Of a stretch of 60,008 bases of DNA, positions 17,639 to 25,780 are shown piece after piece. A model generated the notes under the pieces. It searched no databases and had not been told where the DNA came from. It saw nothing but the letters and a program-made list of their open reading frames with translations. Every line of letters starts with the position of its first letter. Position 1 is the first letter of the stretch. The translations under genes and the position numbers were made by a program. Source of the DNA: an uncultured Oscillibacter sp. (GTDB taxonomy: Bacteria > Bacillota > Clostridia > Oscillospirales > Oscillospiraceae); assembly GCA_900551885.1 (NCBI GenBank), contig URXS01000002.1, positions 1 through 60,008 of the forward strand. The letters are read 5' to 3'.

Positions 17639-18836
17639 CGCTTTCTCCTTTTTCGGCGCCCAGCAGGGCGGCAAAATCCTCTCCCATAGTCCGCAGGTCC
17701 GTGTGTCCGGTATAGGAAAACATCAGGACACAATTTCTCCGCCGGGCCACCACGCACTGGCATGGGTCGTCCCGCTGGGAAGGCGGGTCATCCCCGGCCC
17801 ACCAGAAGCTGTCCAGTCCGGGGACCTCCAGCCGCTCCGGCTCCCCGCCGCCGTACCACGCCTGCCAGGTCCGTAGCTCCGCCTCCACCCGGAGGGCCAG
17901 GTCCTCGGTCCGCATGCGATAGTAGGACGTGTTGCCGAAAATCGTTTGAAACTGGCCGCCGGCACCTTCTGTGGACTGACGGGTCCAGTACATCTGCGGC
18001 GCCAGCAGCAGGGACTTGCGTTCGGCGGAAAATCCGCTCAATTTCTCTGTGCCCTCCAGCTCCCGCAGGTCTAGATACACCACCTCCGCCAGCGGCTCGC
18101 CGTCCCCGACCATGGCCGATCGGGTGAAATGGGGATCGCCGCCGTCGGGAAGCAGCCAAGATACGATAAAGCCCGCCCAGATCAGTATCATCACCACCTG
18201 GGTGACCCGCTTCTGAACCCGCCAGGACCGGGGCCGCTCCACAGGGATGCCGGTCCCCAGAGCGTGCAGCAGCCGGCGCATCTGAAATGCGTCCAGCAGC
18301 TCCATGCAGAGTACGCCCACCGCCATCAGCAGCCAGAACAGCGTCTCTCCCGGCAGGGCCTGTTCCAACTGGTCCACCAGAGGCATGTCTCCGGCCCCCC
18401 AGACCCAGGGAAACGCAGAGAACACCAGGCACAGCAGCAGGATCGCCGGCAGACGCAGCAGATACCGCCGCATTTTCCGTTTGAGGTACTCATATCCCAT
18501 TCCCTGGACCACCGGGTCCGTGTCCAGCTCCGGGGCTGCCGGGTCGCCGCAGCGCCAGACGTGGAAGGTCCCCGCCAGGGTACAGACATACTCCCAGCCC
18601 AGCTCCCGGTATGCCTCCGCCATCTCCGTCTCCGGTGCCTTTTCCTTCCGCAGCAGGGGCTGGAGCCGGTAGCGGCTGGGGGCGACAGAGCGATCCTGAT
18701 AAAAAATCCCGCGAAGTCCCTTGAACCGCAGCAGGTGGTAACCCTCCCGGTCCCGCTCCTCCAGCCAGGATTCCATGACAGCCACGTCATAGAGCTCCAC
18801 AGGCCGAAACTCCTGATATTCCTGCCGCTTTCTCAT
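17616..18836 (-). CDS. DUF2812 membrane protein, fifth copy of array
   Basis: 406 residues with the same layout as its neighbours: a cytoplasmic DUF2812 domain (YRLQPLL, ELGWEYVCTLAG, WRCGDPAAPELDTDP), three membrane helices and an outer C-terminal domain (VVYLDLRELEG..; MYWTRQ shared with the sixth copy; ending FSYTGHTDLRTMGEDFAALL). Its ATG overlaps the stop of the upstream copy as ATGA and carries GGGAGG. The 3' end overlaps the next start by 23 bases. High identity to the sixth copy in the first 120 residues points to a relatively recent duplication. Confidence 0.78.
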   Translation of the reverse strand: MRKRQEYQEFRPVELYDVAVMESWLEERDREGYHLLRFKGLRGIFYQDRSVAPSRYRLQPLLRKEKAPETEMAEAYRELGWEYVCTLAGTFHVWRCGDPAAPELDTDPVVQGMGYEYLKRKMRRYLLRLPAILLLCLVFSAFPWVWGAGDMPLVDQLEQALPGETLFWLLMAVGVLCMELLDAFQMRRLLHALGTGIPVERPRSWRVQKRVTQVVMILIWAGFIVSWLLPDGGDPHFTRSAMVGDGEPLAEVVYLDLRELEGTEKLSGFSAERKSLLLAPQMYWTRQSTEGAGGQFQTIFGNTSYYRMRTEDLALRVEAELRTWQAWYGGGEPERLEVPGLDSFWWAGDDPPSQRDDPCQCVVARRRNCVLMFSYTGHTDLRTMGEDFAALLGAEKGESDDDGATA

Positions 18837-20023
18837 GAGGCACCTCCCTTGTCAAACTGTGCCAAGGCGGCGGCGAACACGTCCAGCTTTCCGCCCAGGT
18901 CCAGTTTCCCGTCATACTGGTACTCCATCATCTGCGCACCCTGACAGGCCAACAGGAGCTGTCCGCCGTTGTCGAAGCGGAACAGCCAGGCCCCGTCCAG
19001 AGCCGGGTGGGAAAGCGCCTCCAGCTCGCCTTTCCACTCCGCTGACTCCTCCACCCAGGCCTCCGCCATCCGCCGGGCCTGGAAGGGAAGCCACATGCGG
19101 TAGTATTTGGCCAGGACAAAGACGGGATCATTTTCTATGCTCCCCCCTTCGCTGACCCACCAGGATTCCCGGGCGGTGAAGTTCTGGATCCGCAGGGCCT
19201 CCGGCGTCCGGTTGGCCGGCGCGTCTCCCAGTTCCGCCAGGGTCACATAAGGCACCGGCTGGTCGAACTCCTCCACTGGATCAAAGGAATGGGAGGAGGG
19301 CTGCAGAATGGAGGCCACCCGTGTCAGGAGGAACACTGCCCAGAACACCACCAGCACCATGGTCATGGCCCGCCCCCGGCGGTAGGGCCCCCGGTGGGGC
19401 TGGGGCAGTCCCTGCTTCAGCGCCCGGATGTACCGGTGGAACACCTGATAGGCATAGACGCCCACCGGAGCCAGAGCAGCAACGTTCAGCCACTCTACAA
19501 CGGTGATCCACCAAGTGGACCAGTGGTCCGCAGCTTTCAGCAGGTGCGGACCGGAACAGAAGTCCCAGACCAGCAGAGCCAGAATGGCCGCCGCGGCGGC
19601 CCACAGCCATAGCGTGGTCCTGCGGCCCCGCCGCAGCATGTAGACGTAAGCGTCGCCCTCGGTCTCCGGGTCTGTGAACAGCTCCGGGGCCGAAGGATCG
19701 TCACAGCGCCAGATGTGCCAGCTCTCCTTGACCGTGCAGACGTACTGCCAGCCCAGCTCTTCGAACAGCTCCCGCCGGTGCTGGTCCGGGGCCTTCTCCC
19801 GCTGGGCCAGGGGCTCCAGCCGGTAGCGGACCGTCCTGGGCTCCCCCGGTATGAAATCGCACAGCCACCGGTACCGGTCCAGGAATTGCCCCTGGGCCGC
19901 CCGGTCCTCCAGCCACGCCTGAACGGCGGGGGTGTCGAAGCCCATGGCAGGGGCCAGCCGGTCCCAGAAGGTCTCCTTCCAGGTTTTTAAAAAGGGCAGC
20001 CAGTCCCAGATTTTCCGCTTCAT
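18833..20023 (-). CDS. DUF2812 membrane protein, fourth copy of array
   Basis: 396 residues. It is the most divergent N-terminus of the set: about 30 extra residues (MKRKIWDWLPFLKTWKETFW) precede the DUF2812 domain (VRYRLEPLAQREKAP, ELGWQYVCTVKESWHIWRCDDPSAPELFTDPE, read in parts). Three membrane helices follow (about 140-160, 172-195, 222-242), then the outer domain beginning VPYVTLAELGD and ending YQYDGKLDLGGKLDVFAAAL. GGAGGAAC precedes the ATG. The 3' end overlaps the fifth copy by four bases, so the two are translationally coupled. Confidence 0.78.
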   Translation of the reverse strand: MKRKIWDWLPFLKTWKETFWDRLAPAMGFDTPAVQAWLEDRAAQGQFLDRYRWLCDFIPGEPRTVRYRLEPLAQREKAPDQHRRELFEELGWQYVCTVKESWHIWRCDDPSAPELFTDPETEGDAYVYMLRRGRRTTLWLWAAAAAILALLVWDFCSGPHLLKAADHWSTWWITVVEWLNVAALAPVGVYAYQVFHRYIRALKQGLPQPHRGPYRRGRAMTMVLVVFWAVFLLTRVASILQPSSHSFDPVEEFDQPVPYVTLAELGDAPANRTPEALRIQNFTARESWWVSEGGSIENDPVFVLAKYYRMWLPFQARRMAEAWVEESAEWKGELEALSHPALDGAWLFRFDNGGQLLLACQGAQMMEYQYDGKLDLGGKLDVFAAALAQFDKGGAS

Positions 20024-20038
20024 GCCAGTTCCTCCTTA

Positions 20039-21172
20039 TCATTGAAACTCCGCCAGCACTTCCGCAAAGTCGTCCAGGTGGGCCGACAGATCCGTGTTTA
20101 AAATGGTGTATTCCCACAGTACCGCCGTCCCCCGGCGACCAAGGAAGATCTGGTTGCGGCCGCCGGTGAGGAGCATTGCTTCGTCAAATCGGGAGTCCTC
20201 CACTGCTGTCCACTCCAAGCCAGGAGTCTCCCGCTCCGTCACCTTTAGCCGCTCATCGTACAGCAACTCCGCCAGGAGTGGAACACGCAAACGGTCAAAC
20301 CGGGCCTCCAGCCGGGGGCCGAAGTCCCAGCAGAACTGCTCGATCTCACAGTGATAGGGCGCCAGAATGTCATAGTCCTCCTCGTAATGCTGCCAGTCCA
20401 TCTCCTGGGCGGTACTCTCCGGGTCCAGGGTCTCCATGGTCACATAGGGCAGGGGCGACCGGGCCTCCGACAATTCCCCGCTGTCTCCGGTCACCGCCAG
20501 GGAAATGCAGAACAGGGCCAACAGGACAATGCCAGTCCAATCCGCAATCTCCCGACGCCGCCTCCGCCCCAGAGCTTTTGCCACGTCGCCGGTGTGGTCC
20601 GGAGCAATACCCGCCGAAAGCTTTCGCCGGAGCCTTCGAACCCCCCGGAGCTGCCGAATGGTATCATAGAGCCCCCGGCCGCCCCACCACAGCACAAACA
20701 GCCAGATGGCCCACATGCCGTACACGAACTGCTCCACCGGACGCCCGCCCCAGATCTGCCGGAGCTGCCAAGCCATCCAAGCCAGAATCAGCAGCACGCA
20801 GATCAGACCGTTCCGCCAGAGCCTGCGCAATTGCTTTTCCCAGGCCCAGCTCAGGGTGGTCGGGTCCGTGTAGAGCTCCTGAGCCGCGGGGTCGCCGCAG
20901 CACCAGACCCGGTAATCGCCCAGGTTTGCCACGTACTGCCAACCCAGCTCTCCATAGACGGATTCCCGCTCCTGCCGGTGTTCGGTGGACTCCGGCTTGT
21001 CCGGTTCCAGCCGGAACCGAATCGTCCGGGGCTCGCACGCTTCAAATTTCCCCCGAAGGCCGCCGAAGGACACCGGAAACCACCCCTGGACCGCCTTCTC
21101 CTCCAGCCATTGCTCCAGAAGCCCTGTGTCCCACAGATCCTCCGGTATGATAAACCGCTTCTGTTCCTTCAA
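20039..21172 (-). CDS. DUF2812 membrane protein, third copy of array
   Basis: 377 residues: DUF2812 domain (IRFRLEPDKPES, ELGWQYVANLGDYRVWCCGDPAAQELYTDP, read in parts), membrane helices at about 120-140, 152-172 and 215-235, then an outer domain that begins LPYVTMETLDP. The first residues MKEQKRFIIPEDLWDTGLLEQWLE are nearly repeated in the first and second copies (WDTDLLESWLE, WETGTMEAWLE), so those three form a subgroup. The gap to the fourth copy is 15 bases. No catalytic motif is visible. Confidence 0.78.
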   Translation of the reverse strand: MKEQKRFIIPEDLWDTGLLEQWLEEKAVQGWFPVSFGGLRGKFEACEPRTIRFRLEPDKPESTEHRQERESVYGELGWQYVANLGDYRVWCCGDPAAQELYTDPTTLSWAWEKQLRRLWRNGLICVLLILAWMAWQLRQIWGGRPVEQFVYGMWAIWLFVLWWGGRGLYDTIRQLRGVRRLRRKLSAGIAPDHTGDVAKALGRRRRREIADWTGIVLLALFCISLAVTGDSGELSEARSPLPYVTMETLDPESTAQEMDWQHYEEDYDILAPYHCEIEQFCWDFGPRLEARFDRLRVPLLAELLYDERLKVTERETPGLEWTAVEDSRFDEAMLLTGGRNQIFLGRRGTAVLWEYTILNTDLSAHLDDFAEVLAEFQ

Positions 21173-21187
21173 CGGGCTCCCCCCTCT

Positions 21188-22312
21188 TTACTGAAAATCC
21201 GCCAGCACTGCGGCATAGTCGTCCAGATGGTCCGTCAGACGGGCCACGCCCTCCGTCTCCACCAGCAGCACCGCCGTTCCATCCCGGAGCAGCAGGGCTT
21301 CGCCCTGCTCCGTCTCCGCTGTTATGGCCTGGTCCAGTCCGGAACGCGCCACCTGTTGGGCTGTCCCGCCACTCTCCTCCAGCAAAGCCTCCAGACGCTC
21401 GCTGTACAGCAGCTCCGCCAGCAATTCCAGTCGGGGACAATCGCAGATGGTATGGATCTGCCAATCTTCACTCCACTCCCAAATCTCATATCCGCTCTTC
21501 AGCAACGGGTTGGATTCCACCGTGTACCAGCCACTGCCACCGGTCAGGGTCGGGTCCAGGTTCTCCGCCGCCACATAGGGCAGGAGCTCCCCATCCGGAG
21601 GCAAGTCCGCCCGTTGGAAATTGCTATACTGCCAGACAAGGGCTGCAATGGGCAGCCAGATCACCAACAGCAGCATGGCTCTGTCCGACTGGGCCCACCG
21701 CAGACTCTTCCTCCAATTTCCCCCGTGGCTCCGGGGCAGTCCCGCCTGGGCCTGACGTCGCAGGCAGTGAACACGCCGGGCCTGGGCAATGCCGCGGATC
21801 GTCCCGTATACCGCCACCAAAGGCAACAGCAGTGCCATATCCCAGAGATGACTGTCATGCAGCAAGTCCTCCACCGGTGTCGACCGCCCCAGCCACATCC
21901 ACACCCACAGGGCCAGCCCGACTGCCGCAAACAGCACGCTGCCTGCCATGGCGATCTGCTCCATCCGCAGCAGCTTGGCCTGGATCCAGTTCTCCGTCTC
22001 CGGGTCCGTGAACAGCTCCGGCGCCGTCTGATCGAAACAAACATAGACTGCGTAATCCCCCAGGGAGCACCGCCGCTGCCAGCCCATCTCGGCGTAAAAG
22101 TTCTCCATCTCCCGCTGCCGCTCCGGGTCAGGCTGCCGCAGAGGGTCCAGCCGGAAGCGGCAAGGGCATGCCTTCGCTTTTTCAAATATCACGGTCCTGG
22201 CACTGCACTTTACCGGCAACCAGCCCCGGGCCCCCATGTCCTCCAGCCAGCTCTCCAGAAGATCGGTGTCCCACCGGTCCGCCGGCATCAAAAACCGTCT
22301 CTGCTCTTTCAA
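21188..22312 (-). CDS. DUF2812 membrane protein, second copy of array
   Basis: 374 residues with DUF2812 (CRFRLDPLRQPDPERQREMENFYAEMGWQRRCSLGDYAVY, read in parts; then APELFTDPET), three membrane helices (about 140-158, 172-190, 225-245) and an outer domain starting LPYVAAENLDP. It begins MKEQRRFLMPADRWDTDLLESWLE, the subgroup signature. The C-terminus VARLTDHLDDYAAVLADFQ is almost the same as that of the first copy (EEHLDDYAALLADFQ) and third copy (SAHLDDFAEVLAEFQ), evidence of shared ancestry through the full length. Confidence 0.78.
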   Translation of the reverse strand: MKEQRRFLMPADRWDTDLLESWLEDMGARGWLPVKCSARTVIFEKAKACPCRFRLDPLRQPDPERQREMENFYAEMGWQRRCSLGDYAVYVCFDQTAPELFTDPETENWIQAKLLRMEQIAMAGSVLFAAVGLALWVWMWLGRSTPVEDLLHDSHLWDMALLLPLVAVYGTIRGIAQARRVHCLRRQAQAGLPRSHGGNWRKSLRWAQSDRAMLLLVIWLPIAALVWQYSNFQRADLPPDGELLPYVAAENLDPTLTGGSGWYTVESNPLLKSGYEIWEWSEDWQIHTICDCPRLELLAELLYSERLEALLEESGGTAQQVARSGLDQAITAETEQGEALLLRDGTAVLLVETEGVARLTDHLDDYAAVLADFQ

Positions 22313-22334
22313 AGGGGTTCCTCCTTCCTCCTAT

Positions 22335-23468
22335 TTACTGAAAGTCCGCCAGCAGCGCCGCGTAGTCATCCAAGTGCTCCTCCGCACCGGAGACGCCGAA
22401 GGCCCCTATGTACAGCACGATCTTGTCCTGCCACAACAGCAGATAGGTATTCTCTCCATTGCGCCCAAGGGTCACGCCGTCAAAGCCGGGGTGCTCCAGT
22501 TCCTTCAGCTCCACATCTGCAAACTTTACAATCCGTTCCTGCCACTCTCGGTACAGGGGTCCCGCCAAAAATTTAAACAGCAGAATATCGCATTGATTGA
22601 TGACCTTCCGGTCTCCGGGGTAGTAATCCCAGACGTCGTAGTGTCCAGGATTCAAAAACGTGGGGTTCATGAGACAAGTGCCGGAAGTCCTGTCCGCCTC
22701 CGTCAGCGTATCGTCCAACTGCCAGCCCATGAGGCAGGGCACGGGGTGAGTCAGCTCATCCAGGCCCTCTCCCCAACTGGTACCCAGCCGGAGAAAGGGA
22801 TAGCCGATAACCAGCAGTTCCATCAGGAGCAGCGCCGCCAGTAGCAAGGCTGCCCGACGGCGCTCCCGCCGCCAGTCGCCGGTGTGAGACTGAGGCAGCC
22901 CCGCGGCCATCTGGCGGCGGAGACGATGGACACGGCGGAGCGTGGTCACCGTCTCCCACACCGCCCAGAACAGCATCAGCACACCCAGAGGCATACTGAT
23001 CCCCACACTGCGGATCAGCGTCTCCACAGGCGTCTCGGAGCTTAAAATCCGGTAAATGATGAAGGCAAGCAGCACCGCCAGGGCCAGCCAGGTCAAAATC
23101 AGGCTCCGCCGTCTCTTCCGCAGCAGCCGGTCCCGGGCCCAGGCGGCAGCCACCGGGTCGGTCTCCAGCTCCGGGGCGTGAGGGTCCCGGCAGATATAGA
23201 TGCGGTATCGGTCCATTTGATTGGTCAGGTATTTCCAGCCCAGCTCCTCGTAGAGAGTCTCCCGCTCCTTTTGGTCCCCGAAGGTCTCATTCTGCATGGG
23301 CATCATCCGGCAGCGGACTTTGGCCGGCTCCGCCCGCCGGAATTTGGCGAACCGAAAACCGCACTCCTCCAGTTGCCACCCTTGGGCAAACATATCCTCC
23401 AGCCAGGCCTCCATAGTCCCGGTCTCCCAACTGCTGTCGGGCATCAGCATTCGTTTTTTGTCCTTCAT
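22335..23468 (-). CDS. DUF2812 membrane protein, first copy of array
   Basis: 377 residues. DUF2812 domain (VRCRMMPMQNETFGDQKERETLYEELGWKYL, read in parts; APELETDPVAA), three membrane helices (about 135-155, 165-185, 222-240), and an outer domain starting HPVPCLMGWQLDD, ending EEHLDDYAALLADFQ. Its ATG overlaps the PadR stop by four bases, so regulator and first copy are translationally coupled. DUF2812 proteins are commonly found downstream of PadR regulators; no molecular role is established. Six in tandem is unusual and is treated under findings. Confidence 0.8.
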   Translation of the reverse strand: MKDKKRMLMPDSSWETGTMEAWLEDMFAQGWQLEECGFRFAKFRRAEPAKVRCRMMPMQNETFGDQKERETLYEELGWKYLTNQMDRYRIYICRDPHAPELETDPVAAAWARDRLLRKRRRSLILTWLALAVLLAFIIYRILSSETPVETLIRSVGISMPLGVLMLFWAVWETVTTLRRVHRLRRQMAAGLPQSHTGDWRRERRRAALLLAALLLMELLVIGYPFLRLGTSWGEGLDELTHPVPCLMGWQLDDTLTEADRTSGTCLMNPTFLNPGHYDVWDYYPGDRKVINQCDILLFKFLAGPLYREWQERIVKFADVELKELEHPGFDGVTLGRNGENTYLLLWQDKIVLYIGAFGVSGAEEHLDDYAALLADFQ

Positions 23469-23782
23469 ACCAGTCCCTCCTCCCGGTCACCGTCCGCCAC
23501 GCACAGCTTCAGCCGGCTCAATTCCTGGCGAAACAGGGCCCGGCCCCGCTCCGTGATGGCGTAGGTCCGCTTGCGGCCCTCCACCGCCGTCTCCACGATC
23601 AGGCCCTCCTCCTGGAACCGGGCCAGGATGGTATACAGCGTCCCCGGCCCCAGAGGAACCCGGCCGGCGGTGATGTCGTCCACGAACTGCACAATCTCCG
23701 CGCCGCACCGCTCCTGCCGCAGCAGAGACAGCAGCACATAAAACATGCTCTCTGTCAGCACCTTCAGCGGCTCTTTGGCCAT
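23465..23782 (-). CDS. PadR family transcriptional regulator
   Basis: 105-residue PadR-type winged-helix repressor of the short (subfamily 2) form. It starts MAKEPLKVLTESMFYVLLSLL, has the recognition segment GPGTLYTILARFQEEGLI (about 47-64) and the wing ETAVEGRKRTYAITERGRAL (66-85), and ends with a short dimerisation helix. A strong AGGAGG precedes the ATG. It is the first gene of the DUF2812 cluster, sits directly behind a near-consensus promoter, and is flanked by two matching palindromes, so it very likely represses itself and the array. The inducing signal is unknown; members of this family sense phenolics, drugs or envelope stress. Confidence 0.94.
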   Translation of the reverse strand: MAKEPLKVLTESMFYVLLSLLRQERCGAEIVQFVDDITAGRVPLGPGTLYTILARFQEEGLIVETAVEGRKRTYAITERGRALFRQELSRLKLCVADGDREEGLV

Positions 23783-23795
23783 GCCCTCACCTCCT

Positions 23796-23814
23796 AATAT
23801 CGAAACACGATATT
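23796..23814. promoter_or_regulatory. PadR operator O2
   Basis: AATATCG-aaaca-CGATATT, perfect seven-base arms, 14 bases upstream of the padR start codon. The arms are identical to those of O1, and the centres are 36 bases apart. Confidence 0.75.
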
Positions 23815-23826
23815 CTTTTCATTCTC

Positions 23827-23855
23827 AGTATAATATCGTGTAACGATATTGTCAA
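23827..23855 (-). promoter_or_regulatory. padR/DUF2812 operon promoter
   Basis: On the minus strand: consensus TTGACA (-35), 17-base spacer, TATACT (-10). The spacer consists of the palindrome O1 almost exactly, so bound repressor would cover both promoter elements. Confidence 0.8.
23832..23850. promoter_or_regulatory. PadR operator O1
   Basis: AATATCG-tgtaa-CGATATT, perfect seven-base arms, lying between the -35 and -10 boxes of the padR promoter. Confidence 0.78.
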
Positions 23856-23975
23856 CCGAGACTGCCATGGTTCCCCGATTTTCTTCCAGAGTTGACAGGA
23901 TTTGAGGGTTGCCCCACCCCCCAATTCTCCTGTATGCTATTACACAAACCGCAAAAGCGAAAGGACGTAACCAAT

Positions 23976-24773
23976 ATGAAACGCGCAAAACTCTGCGGCC
24001 TGCTGGCCGCTTTCGCCCTGACCTGGGCCGCCCTGCCGGGCCGGGCTTCCGCTGCCCGCATGGTGCCGGTGCAGGTGGACGGGACGGTATTGCCCACCGT
24101 CAACTATCTCACCGACGGCGTCACCTATGTACCCCTGCGAAACCTGATGGACGCCTTCGGCGGCTGGGAAATTTACTGGGACAGTCAGGAGAAGGTGGCG
24201 GTGGCCCAGTCGGAGAACCTGCGGCTGACAGCGGACCCGGACACCGACACCATTACCGCCGGTGGCCGTACATACAGCGGCAACGTATTCGTGGAGCGGG
24301 GCCGGACCTATGTACCGGTGCGGCTGGTGTCCAACCTCTGTGGCGGCAGTGCCGCCTGGGACCGTTACCTGGGCGGGGCCGCCGTCACCTCCCCTGACGC
24401 TGAGCATGACGCCACAGACCTTTACTGGCTCAGCCGCATCATCAGCGCCGAGAGCCGAGGGGAGACCCTGGAGGGCCAGATTGCCGTAGGCAATGTGGTT
24501 CTGAACCGGGTAGCGGCAGAGGAGTTTCCCGACTCCATCCCCGCTGTGATTTTTGACCGCAAGCACGACATCCAGTTCACCCCCGTGGCCAACGGCACGG
24601 TATTTCTGTCGCCCACGGCTCTGTCCGTAGAGGCAGCCAAGCGGACTTTGAACGGCGAGAACACTGTGGGCGCGGCACTGTACTTCTATGCCCCGGCCCT
24701 ATCTCAGGGTGTTTGGATCAACGCCAACCGCACCTATCTCATGACCATCGGCTGCCACCGTTTCTACCTGTAA
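23976..24773 (+). CDS. secreted cell wall hydrolase: stalk domain plus SleB-type hydrolase
   Basis: 265 residues. A Sec signal peptide (about 1-26, ending GRASAA) is followed by a copper-amine-oxidase N-terminal-like stalk domain (about 35-125; TYVPLRNLMDAFGGWEIYWD and TYVPVRLVSNLCGGSAAWD). A C-terminal cell wall hydrolase domain of the SleB/CwlJ type (about 145-265) has the catalytic-region pattern LSRIISAESRGETLEGQIAVGNVVLNR (read in parts) and QFTPVANGT. It would act outside the membrane on cortex or wall peptidoglycan as a lytic transglycosylase-type enzyme. The start at 23976 follows AAAGGACG. It stands alone; a role in spore germination is possible but not shown by neighbours. Confidence 0.88.
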   Translation: MKRAKLCGLLAAFALTWAALPGRASAARMVPVQVDGTVLPTVNYLTDGVTYVPLRNLMDAFGGWEIYWDSQEKVAVAQSENLRLTADPDTDTITAGGRTYSGNVFVERGRTYVPVRLVSNLCGGSAAWDRYLGGAAVTSPDAEHDATDLYWLSRIISAESRGETLEGQIAVGNVVLNRVAAEEFPDSIPAVIFDRKHDIQFTPVANGTVFLSPTALSVEAAKRTLNGENTVGAALYFYAPALSQGVWINANRTYLMTIGCHRFYL

Positions 24774-24801
24774 AGAGAAAATTTCAGTGAAATGGCGGCG
24801 A

Positions 24802-24830
24802 TTGACTTTTTCCGGCTGGGGGCATACAAT
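24802..24830 (+). promoter_or_regulatory. promoter for the TIGR04255 gene
   Basis: TTGACT (24802-24807), 17-base spacer, TACAAT (24825-24830), 79 bases before the start at 24909. Confidence 0.65.
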
Positions 24831-24908
24831 ACTGTCTGATAAATAAGCCGCAAAGCGGTCTATTTGCGTGGCATACGCTGCGCATGAATCTGCAAAGGAG
24901 CATGCCCT

Positions 24909-25703
24909 ATGCTGTTTTCCGATCATCCCCGGACCCACTACCGTGCCGCCCCGGTCCACGAGGTCATCTGCCAGTTGCGTTTCCCCCCGATCCTCACCAT
25001 CAACACCACAGAACCGGCAGATTTTCAGGAGGCTATCCGGACAGAGTTTCCCCAGTACGCCCGCCGTCAGGACGCGGCGCCGCCTCAAATCACCGGACTG
25101 GGCGGGCCCAATCCCAAGGTCGAACCCCGTCCCCCGGTCACCAACTACAACTTTCTCTCCGCCGACAACCGGTGGAAGTTGAACCTGACCCGGGATTTCA
25201 TCGCCCTGTCCACCCTTACCTACCCCGGCTGGGAGGACTTTGCCCGCCAGTTGGATAAGCCCCTGGCGGCTTTCATCCGGCTGTACAAGCCCGCCTATTT
25301 TCAGCGAGTCGGGCTGCGGTACGTGAACCTGGTCTCCCGGGCACGTCTGGGACTGGAGGACCGGTCCTGGACGGAGCTGATCGCCCCGGCCTATACTGGT
25401 CCCATGCGGGAGGAAGACGTGGCGGAAGACCGATTTCTCTCCTGTGGCAGTGATCTGATCGTGAAGCTGGACTCCAGTTGTCAGGCCAAGGTCCACGCCG
25501 GCATCGGCAAGATCAAAAACAATACCCCCGGTGCCCCGCAGGACCCGGAGGTGAAGTTTATCTTTGACATGGACCTGTTCATGGCAGGCAACACCCCCTG
25601 CACCCTGGCCGCCGCCGCGCTGGAAACCCTCCATGGCCATGCGGGCCGTCTCTTCGAGGGCGCCGTCACCGACACACTGCGGACAGCCATGGATCCGGAA
25701 TAA
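24909..25703 (+). CDS. TIGR04255 family protein
   Basis: 264-residue cytosolic protein of the TIGR04255 family, whose function is unknown. Typical features: HYRAAPVHEVICQLRFPPIL near the N-terminus, a central FISLSTLTYPGWEDF-like segment (here DFIALSTLTYPGWEDFA) and YFQRVGLRYVNLV, with a C-terminal DMDLFMAGN..HGHAGRLFEGAVTD. Members turn up in varied bacteria, sometimes near defence or toxin-antitoxin loci, but no partner gene lies next to this one. AAAGGAGCATGCCCT precedes the ATG. It has its own promoter and shares a bidirectional terminator with cysK. Confidence 0.8.
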   Translation: MLFSDHPRTHYRAAPVHEVICQLRFPPILTINTTEPADFQEAIRTEFPQYARRQDAAPPQITGLGGPNPKVEPRPPVTNYNFLSADNRWKLNLTRDFIALSTLTYPGWEDFARQLDKPLAAFIRLYKPAYFQRVGLRYVNLVSRARLGLEDRSWTELIAPAYTGPMREEDVAEDRFLSCGSDLIVKLDSSCQAKVHAGIGKIKNNTPGAPQDPEVKFIFDMDLFMAGNTPCTLAAAALETLHGHAGRLFEGAVTDTLRTAMDPE

Positions 25704-25726
25704 GGATATCACTCCCCGTGAAAAAG

Positions 25727-25760
25727 AAAGCGGAGGGGCCCAATCGGCCCCTCCGCTTTT
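25727..25760. terminator. bidirectional intrinsic terminator
   Basis: AAAGCGGAGGGGCC / GGCCCCTCCGCTTTT with a CAATC loop. Serves the TIGR04255 gene (+) and cysK (-). Confidence 0.85.
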
Positions 25761-25780
25761 CGCTGTCAAAATGGTATTTG

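Noticed and set aside
20351..22576. Open frame of 741 codons on the plus strand across the DUF2812 genes
   Set aside because: Low-complexity Arg/Pro/Gln-rich translation and no ribosome binding site; a shadow of two DUF2812 genes.
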